NCBI GenBank assembly: GCA_016929695.1
Contig: JAFGII010000057.1
Span: forward strand, 1-58,259
Length of the DNA stretch: 58,259 bases
Source: Ignavibacteria bacterium
GTDB taxonomy: Bacteria > Bacteroidota > Ignavibacteria > Tepidaquicellales > Tepidaquicellaceae
Direction of reading: 5' to 3'
The position numbers and the translations under genes are program-made. Under the pieces are notes generated by a model. It saw only the letters and a list, made by a program, of their open reading frames with translations, ran no database searches and was not told the DNA's origin. Shown one piece after another: positions 35,753 through 44,696 of this stretch. Position 1 is the first letter of the stretch, and each line of letters opens with the position of its first letter.

Positions 35753-35777
35753 ATTTTATGCATTTTTTGAACTTGTC

Positions 35778-35790
35778 CCGATTAAATCGG
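35778..35790. promoter_or_regulatory. Palindrome upstream of etfB
   Basis: CCGATTAAATCGG is a perfect 13-base palindrome centred on one A, 26 bases before the etfB ATG. It could be an operator or a small hairpin in the leader. The remaining spacer to 36025 has a TTCCG/CGGAA hairpin near 35980 and no gene. Confidence 0.35.
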
Positions 35791-36025
35791 AAAATGTTGC
35801 TTAATTTAAAGTTTATATATCAAATCTGAAAGTCAAAAGAAACCCGGTTGAACAATTAGTTGTCCGAACGATTTGTTTTCCCATTTTCAGTTAAAAGCAA
35901 CCCCTATATTACATCTCTTTAATATTTTCTACATAAATTCATTCCATACTTTAAAAACCATATAAATCGAACATTCCGGTTTATCGGAACTTCAAAAAGT
36001 TTCTACTTGATATATTTTACAAACT

Positions 36026-36679
36026 CTATTCAAATTTAAAATGCGGAAACTCTTCCGTTTTACATAAAATCAGCATTACGCTGTCAGGCATAAATATAGT
36101 ATCGGGAGAAGGATTGATGTCAATTTTATCAAGCAAAACATCTTTTATTCCTATAACAGAAAAACCGAATTTCTTTCTCAAATCAAGTTCTCTTAAAGTT
36201 TTCCCTACAAATGTTTCGGGTGTTATTATTTCCACGATACTGTATTCCGGTGCCAGCGGAATATGAGCTATCAGATTGCTGATTGTCAGGTTTTCCGCCA
36301 GTCTTGCCGCAATATCACTCTCGGGATAAATTACCTCATTCACTCCTAAAGCAGTTAGTATTTTTGCGTGGTCTTCATTTCTTACTTTACCGACAATATG
36401 CTTGACACCAAGGTCTTTCAGATATAATACAACCAAAGTACTTGTTCCCACATCAGATGCAATTGCCACTATCACCGTATCAACTTTATTGTCAATGAAT
36501 TCTTTAAGCGTTCTCATATCAAGTGCATCGGCTATTACTGCTTCTGTTATGTAATCTTTTACTGCTTCGACTTTTTTCCTGTCTATATCAATAGCAAGAA
36601 CCTGATTACCGAGTTTTGAAAGAGCAACAGCAAGATTTGAACCGAACCTTCCAAGACCAATTACTACAAATTGTTTCAT
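36026..36679 (-). CDS. ktrA: KtrA/TrkA-type potassium channel regulator
   Basis: Cytoplasmic regulatory ring subunit of a Ktr potassium uptake system. The RCK-N domain opens with GLGRFGSNLAVAL and keeps the NAD/ATP-binding acidic strand end (LAIDIDRKKVEAVKD). RCK-C follows from about residue 137 (YSIVEIITPETFVGKTLREL). Length (217) is standard for KtrA. It follows ktrB by 12 bases. Confidence 0.95.
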   Translation of the reverse strand: MKQFVVIGLGRFGSNLAVALSKLGNQVLAIDIDRKKVEAVKDYITEAVIADALDMRTLKEFIDNKVDTVIVAIASDVGTSTLVVLYLKDLGVKHIVGKVRNEDHAKILTALGVNEVIYPESDIAARLAENLTISNLIAHIPLAPEYSIVEIITPETFVGKTLRELDLRKKFGFSVIGIKDVLLDKIDINPSPDTIFMPDSVMLILCKTEEFPHFKFE

Positions 36680-36691
36680 AATACTTATTGA

Positions 36692-38050
36692 TTAAACTAT
36701 TAAAATATTTGCTTCAGGATATTGATAAAACTCACTTTTTATTCTTCTTGCAAAAGTATATCCGATAATCAGCGGACCTACTCTGCCCAAAAGCATAAGA
36801 TAAGAAAGCACCAATTGTCCCGCTGTGCTAATTTCCGAAGTAAAACCTACCGATATACCGTTATTACCAAACGCAGACACAGCTTCGAACAAAAGATGCA
36901 GAAAAGTCTGTCTCTCGGTAAAGGTAAGAATCATTACACAAATAAAAATAGATGTTGCACTCATCATCATAATCGCAAATGCTCGTGTTACATAAACCGG
37001 ATTGATTGTTCTTTTATAAACATTAATATTTTTCCTATCAAATGCAAAAGCGAACAACCCGAGAACAATAATCGCAAACACAGTGGTTTTAATTCCGCCC
37101 CCTGTTCCGCTTGGCGACCCACCGATAAACATCTGCATTATAATTAGAAATAAAGAAGAATCGCTCAATGCATCAACGCTAACTGTATTGAATCCGACAG
37201 AATTAGCCGCTGATGACGACATAAAAACAGATGTTAATACTTTGTTCGACTCCTCGTTTTTTGGATTTATGCTCTCAGATAACATAAGAAACAATGCACC
37301 CGTTATTATTATTGTCATTGAAACCGTAAGAACAAGTTTTGTATGGGTTGAAACCTTATATTCATTACTTTTTTTAAAAATCCCCTTTGAATATCTTGAT
37401 AAATCATACAATACAAAGAATCCGCAACTGCCGAGATAAGATGTTGCCATTATCACCGCATTCACATAGTAATCATCGTGAAAGTCCATCAAATTATTGC
37501 CGAACGTTGAAAAGCCCGCCGAACAAAATGCCGATACCGCATGAAAGACTCCCTGTTTCAATGCAACCGGAAAGCCGAAGTCATTTATCCAGTAAGATGT
37601 TAATAACACTGCTGAAACTACTTCAACAACAAAAGTATATTTAAATACCTTTCTTGTAAAAAGCAGAAGGTCAAGTTTTGAAGTGCTTATTGATTCCCGT
37701 AACATAACTTTATTAAAGAAAGAAAGCCGCCCCCCTATTATGAAAACTGCAAGAGCAAAGAACAGCATATACCCCACATTGCCTATTTGTATTAATGAAA
37801 TAATCACTCCCTGACCGATTAAAGTAAAATGCGTAGCAGTATTAACAACAATCAGACCCGTACCGGAAATTGCGGAGGTAGTCGTGAAGATTGCATTGAT
37901 TAAAGATAAATTATTATCTCCGCTCAAAGAAAACGGCATCATTAAAATCGCACTGCCCGTGATGATAAAAATCAAATAACCCAGCATCAGTGTCTGTGCC
38001 GTGGTTAACCTTTCGAATATATTTGTTTTTACATTCTTCTGATGAAACAT
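36692..38050 (-). CDS. ktrB: KtrB/TrkH-type potassium transporter
   Basis: Membrane subunit with four repeated M1-P-M2 units. Selectivity-filter-like segments are visible at TTSAISGTGLIVVNT, HAVSAFCSAGFSTFGNN, SSAANSVGFNTVS and EAVSAFGNNGISVGFT, each with the conserved Gly. GGSPSGTGGGIKTTVF is a TrkH/KtrB hallmark. At 452 residues it is full length. It pairs with the adjacent RCK protein. Confidence 0.95.
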   Translation of the reverse strand: MFHQKNVKTNIFERLTTAQTLMLGYLIFIITGSAILMMPFSLSGDNNLSLINAIFTTTSAISGTGLIVVNTATHFTLIGQGVIISLIQIGNVGYMLFFALAVFIIGGRLSFFNKVMLRESISTSKLDLLLFTRKVFKYTFVVEVVSAVLLTSYWINDFGFPVALKQGVFHAVSAFCSAGFSTFGNNLMDFHDDYYVNAVIMATSYLGSCGFFVLYDLSRYSKGIFKKSNEYKVSTHTKLVLTVSMTIIITGALFLMLSESINPKNEESNKVLTSVFMSSSAANSVGFNTVSVDALSDSSLFLIIMQMFIGGSPSGTGGGIKTTVFAIIVLGLFAFAFDRKNINVYKRTINPVYVTRAFAIMMMSATSIFICVMILTFTERQTFLHLLFEAVSAFGNNGISVGFTSEISTAGQLVLSYLMLLGRVGPLIIGYTFARRIKSEFYQYPEANILIV

Positions 38051-38187
38051 CTTATATACAGAAGTTTAAAATAAGTATATTTTTAAATATTTGAAATTCA
38101 TTATATTACAGGAAGGTATTCTGTATGATTGGATATTTTTTAGAAAACAGGTATCCGGTACTGTATATTTCACAATGTTTATTTTCT

Positions 38188-40434
38188 TTATTTATTATTT
38201 TTTACTCGTGTGATAACTGAATAAAAGAAACCTAATGTCATTATAAACGCTCCTGCCCATAGTACTCCTATAAAAGGTTTTATACTTATGGTTGTTATTA
38301 ATGTGTCATCAGCAAGGTCTTTTTGAACTTTATTATCAACAGCCGCAAACGATGCTGTTCCTTCCTCTGCGCTTATTCTTGTAAAAAATAATGTGTAATT
38401 TTCCTGTTTCAGTTCATAAGGCTCGGGCACGGGATTCCCGTTATAGTAATTTAACTTCAGTTTCACGGAGTCAACTTCCTTTCCCGTTGTAACCTCAGCC
38501 AGTGTATAAATTGCAAATTCATCACCCTGCATTTTTCTGCTCATATTCATTCCCTTTGTTTCAAGAGTTTTGAATTTGAATTTAAAATTCCCAATTTGTT
38601 TCTCTTCGCCTTTTTTTAACGTAAATTCATCTTCTTTATCATACATCTGCGCGGCTATTATTTCCATCGGCGATAAATATATATCTTTCATAACGAAACT
38701 GACTATTTCAGGATTTTTCATAACACTGTTCATATATGAACTGAAATACATTACCGGCTTTAATTTCAGTTCTTTATTATCTTTTTCCATTCTCACGTTC
38801 AGATAATATTTCCTGTCGCGTGTGTTCTGCGGGTCAGTGAATTCCTCATCCCCGAGGTATGTAAAGGTATATCCGAGTGATTCAACAGGGACATTTTTTT
38901 CAAGTTCAAGACTTTCTTCGGATGAATATCTGCCGGAACCTATTATTCCGAGAAAAAAGAGTGCAAGCCCGAGATGCCCGAGTGCCGCACCGAAAGTTGA
39001 TTTTTTCAGCCGTATTAATTTAATAATTCTTTCTATGCACACAAAAAATACCAGAAGCGAAACAAAAATAAAAACCGCGAAATATAAATTATCCGCTCCG
39101 CTCAAAAATAAAATCACAGTCCCGAATAAAGATAATAAAACGGGAAGCCATATTCTTTTAAGAAATTTTTCAGTACCGCTTTTTTTCCAGTCAAGATAAG
39201 ATGCAAGTCCGGCAAGAAGCATAATAAGTATTGCAATCGGCATATTCATCTGATTATAAAAAGAAATTTCAACTGTGCTTTTTGTAATAATCGGCATGCT
39301 CGTCCCGGTAATAATGATTGCAGCCGAAGCAATCAGCAGCATCGCCCCGATGTACATTATGTTTTCCCGCGAAAAGAAAGGTGTTTCATCTTTTCTCGTT
39401 ATGGTTTTCAATTTTTTAAATTTAACCGCAAAGAGCACTGCCGAAAGAATTAAAAAAGTCAGTATAAATAAAATCAGTGCGATATAAACTTCCATTCCCG
39501 GCTGAACAAATGAATGCACGGATGCATCTGAAAGTACTCCGCTTCTTGTTAAAAAGGTCGAATAAAGCACAAATATGAAACCAATTATCGAAAGTATAAT
39601 GTTTGTTTTTTTATAACTGCCCGTGTTTTTTTGAGAAATGAATGTGTGTACTGCCGCAATACCGATAATCCAGGGAATCAGAGATGAATTTTCCACAGGG
39701 TCCCAAGACCAGTATCCGCCCCATCCGAGTACTCCGTAAGCCCAGTATCCGCCTAAAATTATTCCGAGTCCGAGTATCCCTGTCCCATATAAAAGCCAAG
39801 GCATTGCAATACCAATCCACTCGTTGAATTTATCATTCAGCAAAGCACCGATTGCAAATGCGAACGGGACAGCCATTCCGACAAATCCAAGGAACAAAAC
39901 CGGCGGATGAATTACCATCCAGAAATTCTGAAGTATCGGATTTAATCCTCTTCCGTCTTCGGGAGTAAAGCCTACTGACGCTTCTTCCGGAAATGTTTCC
40001 CAGACATAATTGAAAGGCGATTTAAGAATTAACATTAATGTTAAGAATGAAATAATCAGGGAATACATCATCATTACAGGCGGCTCAAATCCTTTGTACT
40101 TTGTAATATAAGTCAGCAGAAACACTCCGGTAATCACACCAAAAAGAGTCCACAGCAAAAAACTTCCTTCCTGCCCCGCATAAAAAGTTGACACCAGAAG
40201 AGGCGTACCTAAATCCCTGCTGCTGTATTCCCATACATAAGTAAACTGAAACTGATGCGACAATATTAAATTAAGCAGATACGCCGATGCAAGAAGTACG
40301 GCAATAAACGTTATGTGAAAAAACAACCTTGGTGTTTTTGCGGTTTTAATCTTCCCTCTTAAGTTGAAAAAATATGTTATCACGGTTATTACCGATGTAA
40401 TAAATGCAATATAAATTAATACTTTTCCGAGCAT
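38188..40434 (-). CDS. ccmF: Cytochrome c haem lyase, CcmF/NrfE family
   Basis: Multi-pass membrane protein that attaches haem to apocytochromes c. The tryptophan-rich WGGYWSWDPVENSSLIPW (WWD) motif is near residue 240, with flanking His-bearing segments such as WMVIHPPVLFLGF. At about 748 residues it is full length. The start at 40434 (ATG) is preferred to a TTG three codons upstream. It ends the Ccm cluster. Ccm systems need CcmE as haem chaperone, and one is encoded just before. Confidence 0.93.
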   Translation of the reverse strand: MLGKVLIYIAFITSVITVITYFFNLRGKIKTAKTPRLFFHITFIAVLLASAYLLNLILSHQFQFTYVWEYSSRDLGTPLLVSTFYAGQEGSFLLWTLFGVITGVFLLTYITKYKGFEPPVMMMYSLIISFLTLMLILKSPFNYVWETFPEEASVGFTPEDGRGLNPILQNFWMVIHPPVLFLGFVGMAVPFAFAIGALLNDKFNEWIGIAMPWLLYGTGILGLGIILGGYWAYGVLGWGGYWSWDPVENSSLIPWIIGIAAVHTFISQKNTGSYKKTNIILSIIGFIFVLYSTFLTRSGVLSDASVHSFVQPGMEVYIALILFILTFLILSAVLFAVKFKKLKTITRKDETPFFSRENIMYIGAMLLIASAAIIITGTSMPIITKSTVEISFYNQMNMPIAILIMLLAGLASYLDWKKSGTEKFLKRIWLPVLLSLFGTVILFLSGADNLYFAVFIFVSLLVFFVCIERIIKLIRLKKSTFGAALGHLGLALFFLGIIGSGRYSSEESLELEKNVPVESLGYTFTYLGDEEFTDPQNTRDRKYYLNVRMEKDNKELKLKPVMYFSSYMNSVMKNPEIVSFVMKDIYLSPMEIIAAQMYDKEDEFTLKKGEEKQIGNFKFKFKTLETKGMNMSRKMQGDEFAIYTLAEVTTGKEVDSVKLKLNYYNGNPVPEPYELKQENYTLFFTRISAEEGTASFAAVDNKVQKDLADDTLITTISIKPFIGVLWAGAFIMTLGFFYSVITRVKNNK

Positions 40435-40441
40435 ACAATTC

Positions 40442-40540
40442 AATTAAAAATTAAGAATTAAAAATAAATTATAAAACATCCACTCACTCATTCATCCAAT
40501 CGACTAATAATCAACAACCAACAACTAATAACTAATATTG
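40442..40540. repeat. Low-complexity spacer, copy 1
   Basis: Spacer with an AATTAAAA/ATTAAGAA tract followed by CATTCATCCAATCG and AACAACCAACAACTAATAAC words. Its first 29 bases recur at 42198. It is a member of a dispersed intergenic repeat family in the window. Confidence 0.55.
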
Positions 40541-40911
40541 CTGTCATCTTGTCCCGTGTACTTCGAAGGGCACTTGGTTAATATATGTGATGCAAAAAAA
40601 ATATCATTTCTGACCTTGCCGCGGACTACTACGGATTCCGCGTGTTCAATGTTATCAGGCTTTGGTTTGTTATAAATCACTTTCATCACAATATTATTTA
40701 CATCTTTCATATAAAATTCAAATTCCGTTCCGCTTTTAGATTCCATATCTTTCAGCCACTCTCCTTTTATCTGAAACTCTTTACCGGGTTTTGATTTTGC
40801 AGTATTAAAATCGGCATAATCTATTTTACTCCCCATTAGAGAAATAAATCCAATAACGGTAAATACTGCTATAATGCCTATTCCGATTATTAATTTCATT
40901 TTTTTACTCAT
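40525..40911 (-). CDS. ccmE: Haem chaperone CcmE, Cys-type variant
   Basis: Carries haem to CcmF in the periplasm. One N-terminal helix is followed by an OB-fold (YADFNTAK, FQIKGEWLKD, VVVRGK). The haem-binding residue is C114 in KCPSKY, giving CxxxY with Y118, instead of the classical HxxxY. This Cys form is known from archaea and some Desulfovibrio. The ATG at 40911 overlaps the CcmD-like stop by 8 bases; a GTG one codon earlier (40914) is possible. Confidence 0.9.
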   Translation of the reverse strand: MSKKMKLIIGIGIIAVFTVIGFISLMGSKIDYADFNTAKSKPGKEFQIKGEWLKDMESKSGTEFEFYMKDVNNIVMKVIYNKPKPDNIEHAESVVVRGKVRNDIFFASHILTKCPSKYTGQDDSNISY

Positions 40912-41044
40912 CACGGTTTTCGAGTTTTGTTAATTTTTTATCAATTCTAAACAAGTATATAAATATTCCCACCCATATCACAATTGCGATAAAGAGGACG
41001 ATATATAACTGATTATTTGAGAAAAAATCGTAAAGTGAGTTCAT
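40904..41044 (-). CDS. ccmD: CcmD-like small membrane protein
   Basis: A 46-residue protein with one hydrophobic helix (IVLFIAIVIWVGIFIYLF) then a Lys-rich tail, typical for CcmD. Its ATG overlaps the CcmC TGA as ATGA, and its own stop overlaps the CcmE start, so all three are coupled. CcmD helps release holo-CcmE from CcmABC in other bacteria. It is short enough to be missed by a size filter. Confidence 0.8.
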   Translation of the reverse strand: MNSLYDFFSNNQLYIVLFIAIVIWVGIFIYLFRIDKKLTKLENRDE

Positions 41045-41706
41045 ATTTCGCTTCGTTGATTTCTTTTAAAATTAATTTTTTCCAGCCGGATTTTAATATT
41101 TAATATCCAGAAAAATAACATCGTAAATCCAAGCAGGGATGAAAAAAATACTGATGTCATTTTCCCGTCCATATTGATTTTTCCTTCCACATTAATAATC
41201 GGGTCAGGATGAAGTGATTCAATTATTCTCGGCATAATGAAAACAAAAAAAGGTACTGTTACAAATGCGATTATGGAATAAACAGAACTAAGTTTCGCTT
41301 TCTGCTCGGGAACATCAACTGCGGAACGAAGTGAAAAATATGCCCCGTAAATCAGAAGCAGAATAAATATTGAAGTTTCTCTCGGGTCCCAGTTCCAGAA
41401 CGAACCCCAGCTGAATTTAGCCCAGACTGAACCGGTAACTGTCGCCAGTATGCTGAATAAAAATCCGATTTCCGCAGCCGATACCGCTTTAATATCAAAA
41501 ATAATATCTCTTTTTCTTAAATATTGAACTGAATAAATCATTGACAGCAAAAATGCAAGTACCGAGAGCCATGCGGTCGGGACGTGAAGAAATATTATTC
41601 TTGCCTTATCGCCGAGTATTCCGATTTTAGGTATATCAATATAAAAGGCAAAGAAGATTACAAGTGAAATAATTACCAGTACCGATATTTTATAAATTTT
41701 ATTCAT
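41041..41706 (-). CDS. ccmC: Haem transfer protein CcmC
   Basis: Six-helix membrane protein that loads haem onto CcmE. WGSFWNWDPRETSIF is the WWD haem-handling motif, and LHVPTAWLS carries one axial-type His. Length (221) is normal. CcmA and CcmB, the ATPase and permease that usually go with it, are absent from the window. Confidence 0.93.
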   Translation of the reverse strand: MNKIYKISVLVIISLVIFFAFYIDIPKIGILGDKARIIFLHVPTAWLSVLAFLLSMIYSVQYLRKRDIIFDIKAVSAAEIGFLFSILATVTGSVWAKFSWGSFWNWDPRETSIFILLLIYGAYFSLRSAVDVPEQKAKLSSVYSIIAFVTVPFFVFIMPRIIESLHPDPIINVEGKINMDGKMTSVFFSSLLGFTMLFFWILNIKIRLEKINFKRNQRSEI

Positions 41707-41712
41707 TATTTT

Positions 41713-42153
41713 TTATTCCGGAACAGGAAGACCTATTTGCTTATACATCCCTTCGATTAATTCTTTCCCTTCTTTTGCTGCGTTATTTAACGGGTCTAAT
41801 TCGAGTACTCTTCTGTAATGTTTCAGTGATGTTCTGAAGGATTCCCTGTTCATATGATGTACATTACCGTCAGGAGAAAATGCATTTCCTGCAGAAAGAT
41901 GTTTTCTTATTAATTCCTGCTTGTCGGCTGCAGTTTTATTTTTTTCATAAACTTTTTCAAATTCATAAGCATCCTGCGATAGTTTTAGCGCAACTGAATC
42001 TGTACCGGCAGTACTGTTCATATTACCTTTAGTATCTGAAGGAATTTGTTTAGTATTCTGATTTTCCTGATTACCTGTCGTTTTCTTTTCCTCCATTCTG
42101 TCACATCCTGCAATAACAGTCGCAGAAAATAATAGCACTAATATTCTTTTCAT
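41713..42153 (-). CDS. Lipoprotein with short TPR-like tail
   Basis: The signal peptide ends at VIAGC, so Cys16 would be lipidated. After a linker rich in Asn, Thr and Glu, the C-terminal part (HYRRVLELDPLNNAAKEGKELIEGMY) resembles one TPR repeat. It lies 6 bases upstream of ccmC. Small TPR proteins (CcmI/CcmH-like) serve in cytochrome c assembly by holding apocytochrome, so that role is possible but unproven. Confidence 0.65.
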   Translation of the reverse strand: MKRILVLLFSATVIAGCDRMEEKKTTGNQENQNTKQIPSDTKGNMNSTAGTDSVALKLSQDAYEFEKVYEKNKTAADKQELIRKHLSAGNAFSPDGNVHHMNRESFRTSLKHYRRVLELDPLNNAAKEGKELIEGMYKQIGLPVPE

Positions 42154-42197
42154 CTAATCAGTTTAAAATTGCTGTAAATATAACTATTCAATTTAGA

Positions 42198-42340
42198 ATT
42201 AAAAATTAAGAATTAAAAATAAATTTTCAATCATTCAATCACCTAATCATCGAATTTGAGTTCTGATTTATCGGGACGAAATACCGACTCTACACTCATT
42301 CAACCAATATTCAATCACCCAATTATCCAATCATACAGTA
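42198..42340. repeat. Low-complexity spacer, copy 2
   Basis: The 42154-42435 spacer starts with the same 29-base AATTAAAA-type tract as at 40442. It continues with period-8-like CAATCATT/CAATCACC words and CAACAATCACTAATAAC. A TTTATCGGGACGAAAT word also appears. No gene or terminator is seen. Confidence 0.55.
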
Positions 42341-42435
42341 AATCATTTATTCAACAATCACTAATAACAAACAACTTATAACCTTCGAACATAAAAACCG
42401 AAGTTTTCATAATTAAATTCAATATTCTTTTTGGT

Positions 42436-43290
42436 TTACTCCTGATAATTTACTATTCCGTTTATATGCTTGGCACGGTTAATAAACTGTAACTGTGTAT
42501 TGATTACTGAACTGTGGCAAAAGCAGGTAGAAAAATTTTGAGGGTGCGTTCCGCCCGGCATCGGATTTCCCGATTGAGGATTGCCGTGACACGAGCCGCA
42601 GGCTGAACTCATAGGATTGTTCCATACCGGATCTTGATAATTCGGTGTCTGCAGTCTGAAATTTCCGTTCTTAAAATTTCCGTGGCAATATGTACCTGAG
42701 CAGGTTAAAGTGTTTCTATTCCATATAGGATTAGGAGTAGTATCATTTGTGGTTGTTACCGACAGTGAATCAAACACTACCTCCGCAATGTTATCGGGAT
42801 TTGCACCAATATGTACATTATCTTCAAATGATGATAATTTCACGTGGCAGGCAACACATCTAACCGGAAGCGAAATCCTCTTACCGGTATCTCTTGTCAT
42901 ATGTGCCGGATGAGTTCCAACACCGATATAACTGCCGGAAGTCTCGCCGTTCAATGCTTTTGGCGGATATATTGTAGTAGAACCGTCTCCATGACATAAC
43001 CGGCAATCTTCGGGAGATGACAGATGGCAGGTAAAGCAAGTTTTTCCTGATACTCCTCCGTTATAATCGTTTCCGTGACATTGTTTGCAGACAATCAGAT
43101 TATACTGCCTGTAATTATACAGATATTTCCCGTGGAAATTCATATCTCCCTGATAAATCCAGCCGTAAGGATGTGTCCCAATTTCCTGTGCAGTTATTAA
43201 ATCCTCCTGCACCTCACTGCATCCGTTAAACGAAATTATTATCGAAGTTGCCGCAAATATCAAAAGATAAAATAATAATAATTTTTTCAT
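42436..43290 (-). CDS. Multihaem c-type cytochrome lipoprotein (CxxxxCH/CxxCH type)
   Basis: Lipoprotein signal ending ISFNGC, so probably anchored in a membrane. Haem motifs are CKQCH, CFTCH, CRLCH, CVACH and CGSCH plus one CSGTYCH (CX4CH). A final CFCH has only one spacer residue and may not bind haem. Repeated CxxCH/CX4CH patterns with TYCHG occur in Geobacter outer-surface cytochromes. It sits in the same cluster as the 14-haem protein and a barrel. Confidence 0.85.
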   Translation of the reverse strand: MKKLLLFYLLIFAATSIIISFNGCSEVQEDLITAQEIGTHPYGWIYQGDMNFHGKYLYNYRQYNLIVCKQCHGNDYNGGVSGKTCFTCHLSSPEDCRLCHGDGSTTIYPPKALNGETSGSYIGVGTHPAHMTRDTGKRISLPVRCVACHVKLSSFEDNVHIGANPDNIAEVVFDSLSVTTTNDTTPNPIWNRNTLTCSGTYCHGNFKNGNFRLQTPNYQDPVWNNPMSSACGSCHGNPQSGNPMPGGTHPQNFSTCFCHSSVINTQLQFINRAKHINGIVNYQE

Positions 43291-43440
43291 ATAAGTTAAA
43301 ATCTAAAATTTTTTAAAGCTCGCAACATCATCCTCTCACTCGTATTTTCATTCATCCACTCATTTTCCCATCAACCCGGTTCCCAATCAACCCATTTTCC
43401 CTTTCTAATATCTATAATTAAATTCTATAATCATATTCTA

Positions 43441-44685
43441 TTACCTATGGCAGTATCCGCAGAATCCCACCCCGAAAATACCGTTTGGTTTTGCATTTGG
43501 GTCTGTATGGCAAGTGTAGCATACCGCACCCTGAGTATTATGCCATATACCTTTTTCGTCATTTAGAAATCCTCTTTCGTGTGTTCTCGGGTTTGTACCA
43601 AGTACTCCGTCATTATCAAAGTGACATCTGATACAGACAGGGTCGGCACCGTTGACATCGTGGCACGACTGGCAGGATTCGATGTCTTTCCTTGCAAGTT
43701 CTGCGTGCATTCCTCCGCCCGTATTTACACCAATGGTTTTGAAATTCGGATTAATATGATTCTTCGGCATAATCCCCGTTATAACGTTCCCGCCACTGCT
43801 GTGGCAGGCGGCACAGAAATTATTTATATCGTGACAGGTCTTGCACTCAAAGTATTTTTGCTGTGCATCAAGTCCGTGCGTGTAAAGATAATTTAAATTA
43901 TGTACTGTATTTAGTTTCTGAAGTTCTGCCCGTGTTTTTATTGTTCCCGTTCCCTTAGTATAATACGGAGCAAAGAAATTATTTGCGGCATTCTTTCCTC
44001 TGTATCCAGAAGCAGAGTGGCACACCTGACAGAAATTATCTGAATGACACATCATGCAATTGTTGCTTCCCTCGGAAAACTCTATTACCGCTTTATGTTC
44101 ATTTAAGAAATTTGAACTCAAGTGATTTACCGGTATTAAATTTGTTGTGTTTCTATGACAGGATTCACAGGCATTTGTAACTTTCCTGTCGTTGTGACAG
44201 GTGTAACAGTTATCCATTGGAGGATATTTATCAGGATTGTCGTCAGAATATTTATAATTCTGCATATTGATATGACAATCTCCGCATTTTTTCCCTGTGC
44301 TCAGATGAAGTTTATGTGAAAAATTCAATTCTTTTAATGTAGGTATAAGTTTCTTGAGTATACCTTCGTAATGACACAAATTGCATTCTTGAGTGTCTTT
44401 AACGTCATGACAATTGGCACAGGATTTTTTTAACGGTATTAAAGCATCTGACGATGTTCCGGATGATGCGGCTTTATTGTGACAGTCTCTGCATTCCATT
44501 CCTGCATATTTCAGATGTTTTTCGTGGCTGAATTTAATTATTTTACTGTTGTCCTGCTTTGCTTCTTTTTTTAAGGACTTAAACAGGTGAAGCCCGGTTT
44601 TTGAAGTCGAAACATTATAAGCAATGAATGTTATGAACAATATTAATAAAACTGATAATATAAAATATATTTTGAAAACTTTCAT
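43441..44685 (-). CDS. Fourteen-haem c-type cytochrome
   Basis: One N-terminal helix (signal or anchor) and then 14 CxxCH motifs in 414 residues, spaced to give a near-continuous wire. Repeated FSHxxHL segments provide distal His ligands as in cytochrome c3/c7-like modules. It is periplasmic or surface exposed. Its gene follows the barrel by 11 bases, so the two are probably made together. Electron delivery to or from extracellular or membrane partners is inferred. Confidence 0.9.
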   Translation of the reverse strand: MKVFKIYFILSVLLILFITFIAYNVSTSKTGLHLFKSLKKEAKQDNSKIIKFSHEKHLKYAGMECRDCHNKAASSGTSSDALIPLKKSCANCHDVKDTQECNLCHYEGILKKLIPTLKELNFSHKLHLSTGKKCGDCHINMQNYKYSDDNPDKYPPMDNCYTCHNDRKVTNACESCHRNTTNLIPVNHLSSNFLNEHKAVIEFSEGSNNCMMCHSDNFCQVCHSASGYRGKNAANNFFAPYYTKGTGTIKTRAELQKLNTVHNLNYLYTHGLDAQQKYFECKTCHDINNFCAACHSSGGNVITGIMPKNHINPNFKTIGVNTGGGMHAELARKDIESCQSCHDVNGADPVCIRCHFDNDGVLGTNPRTHERGFLNDEKGIWHNTQGAVCYTCHTDPNAKPNGIFGVGFCGYCHR

Positions 44686-44696
44686 TTTTGCTGTTT

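Noticed and set aside
42154-42435. Possible CRISPR-like array in the repeat-rich spacer
   Set aside because: The repeats are only 7-8 bases, lack regular spacers, and no cas genes are present.
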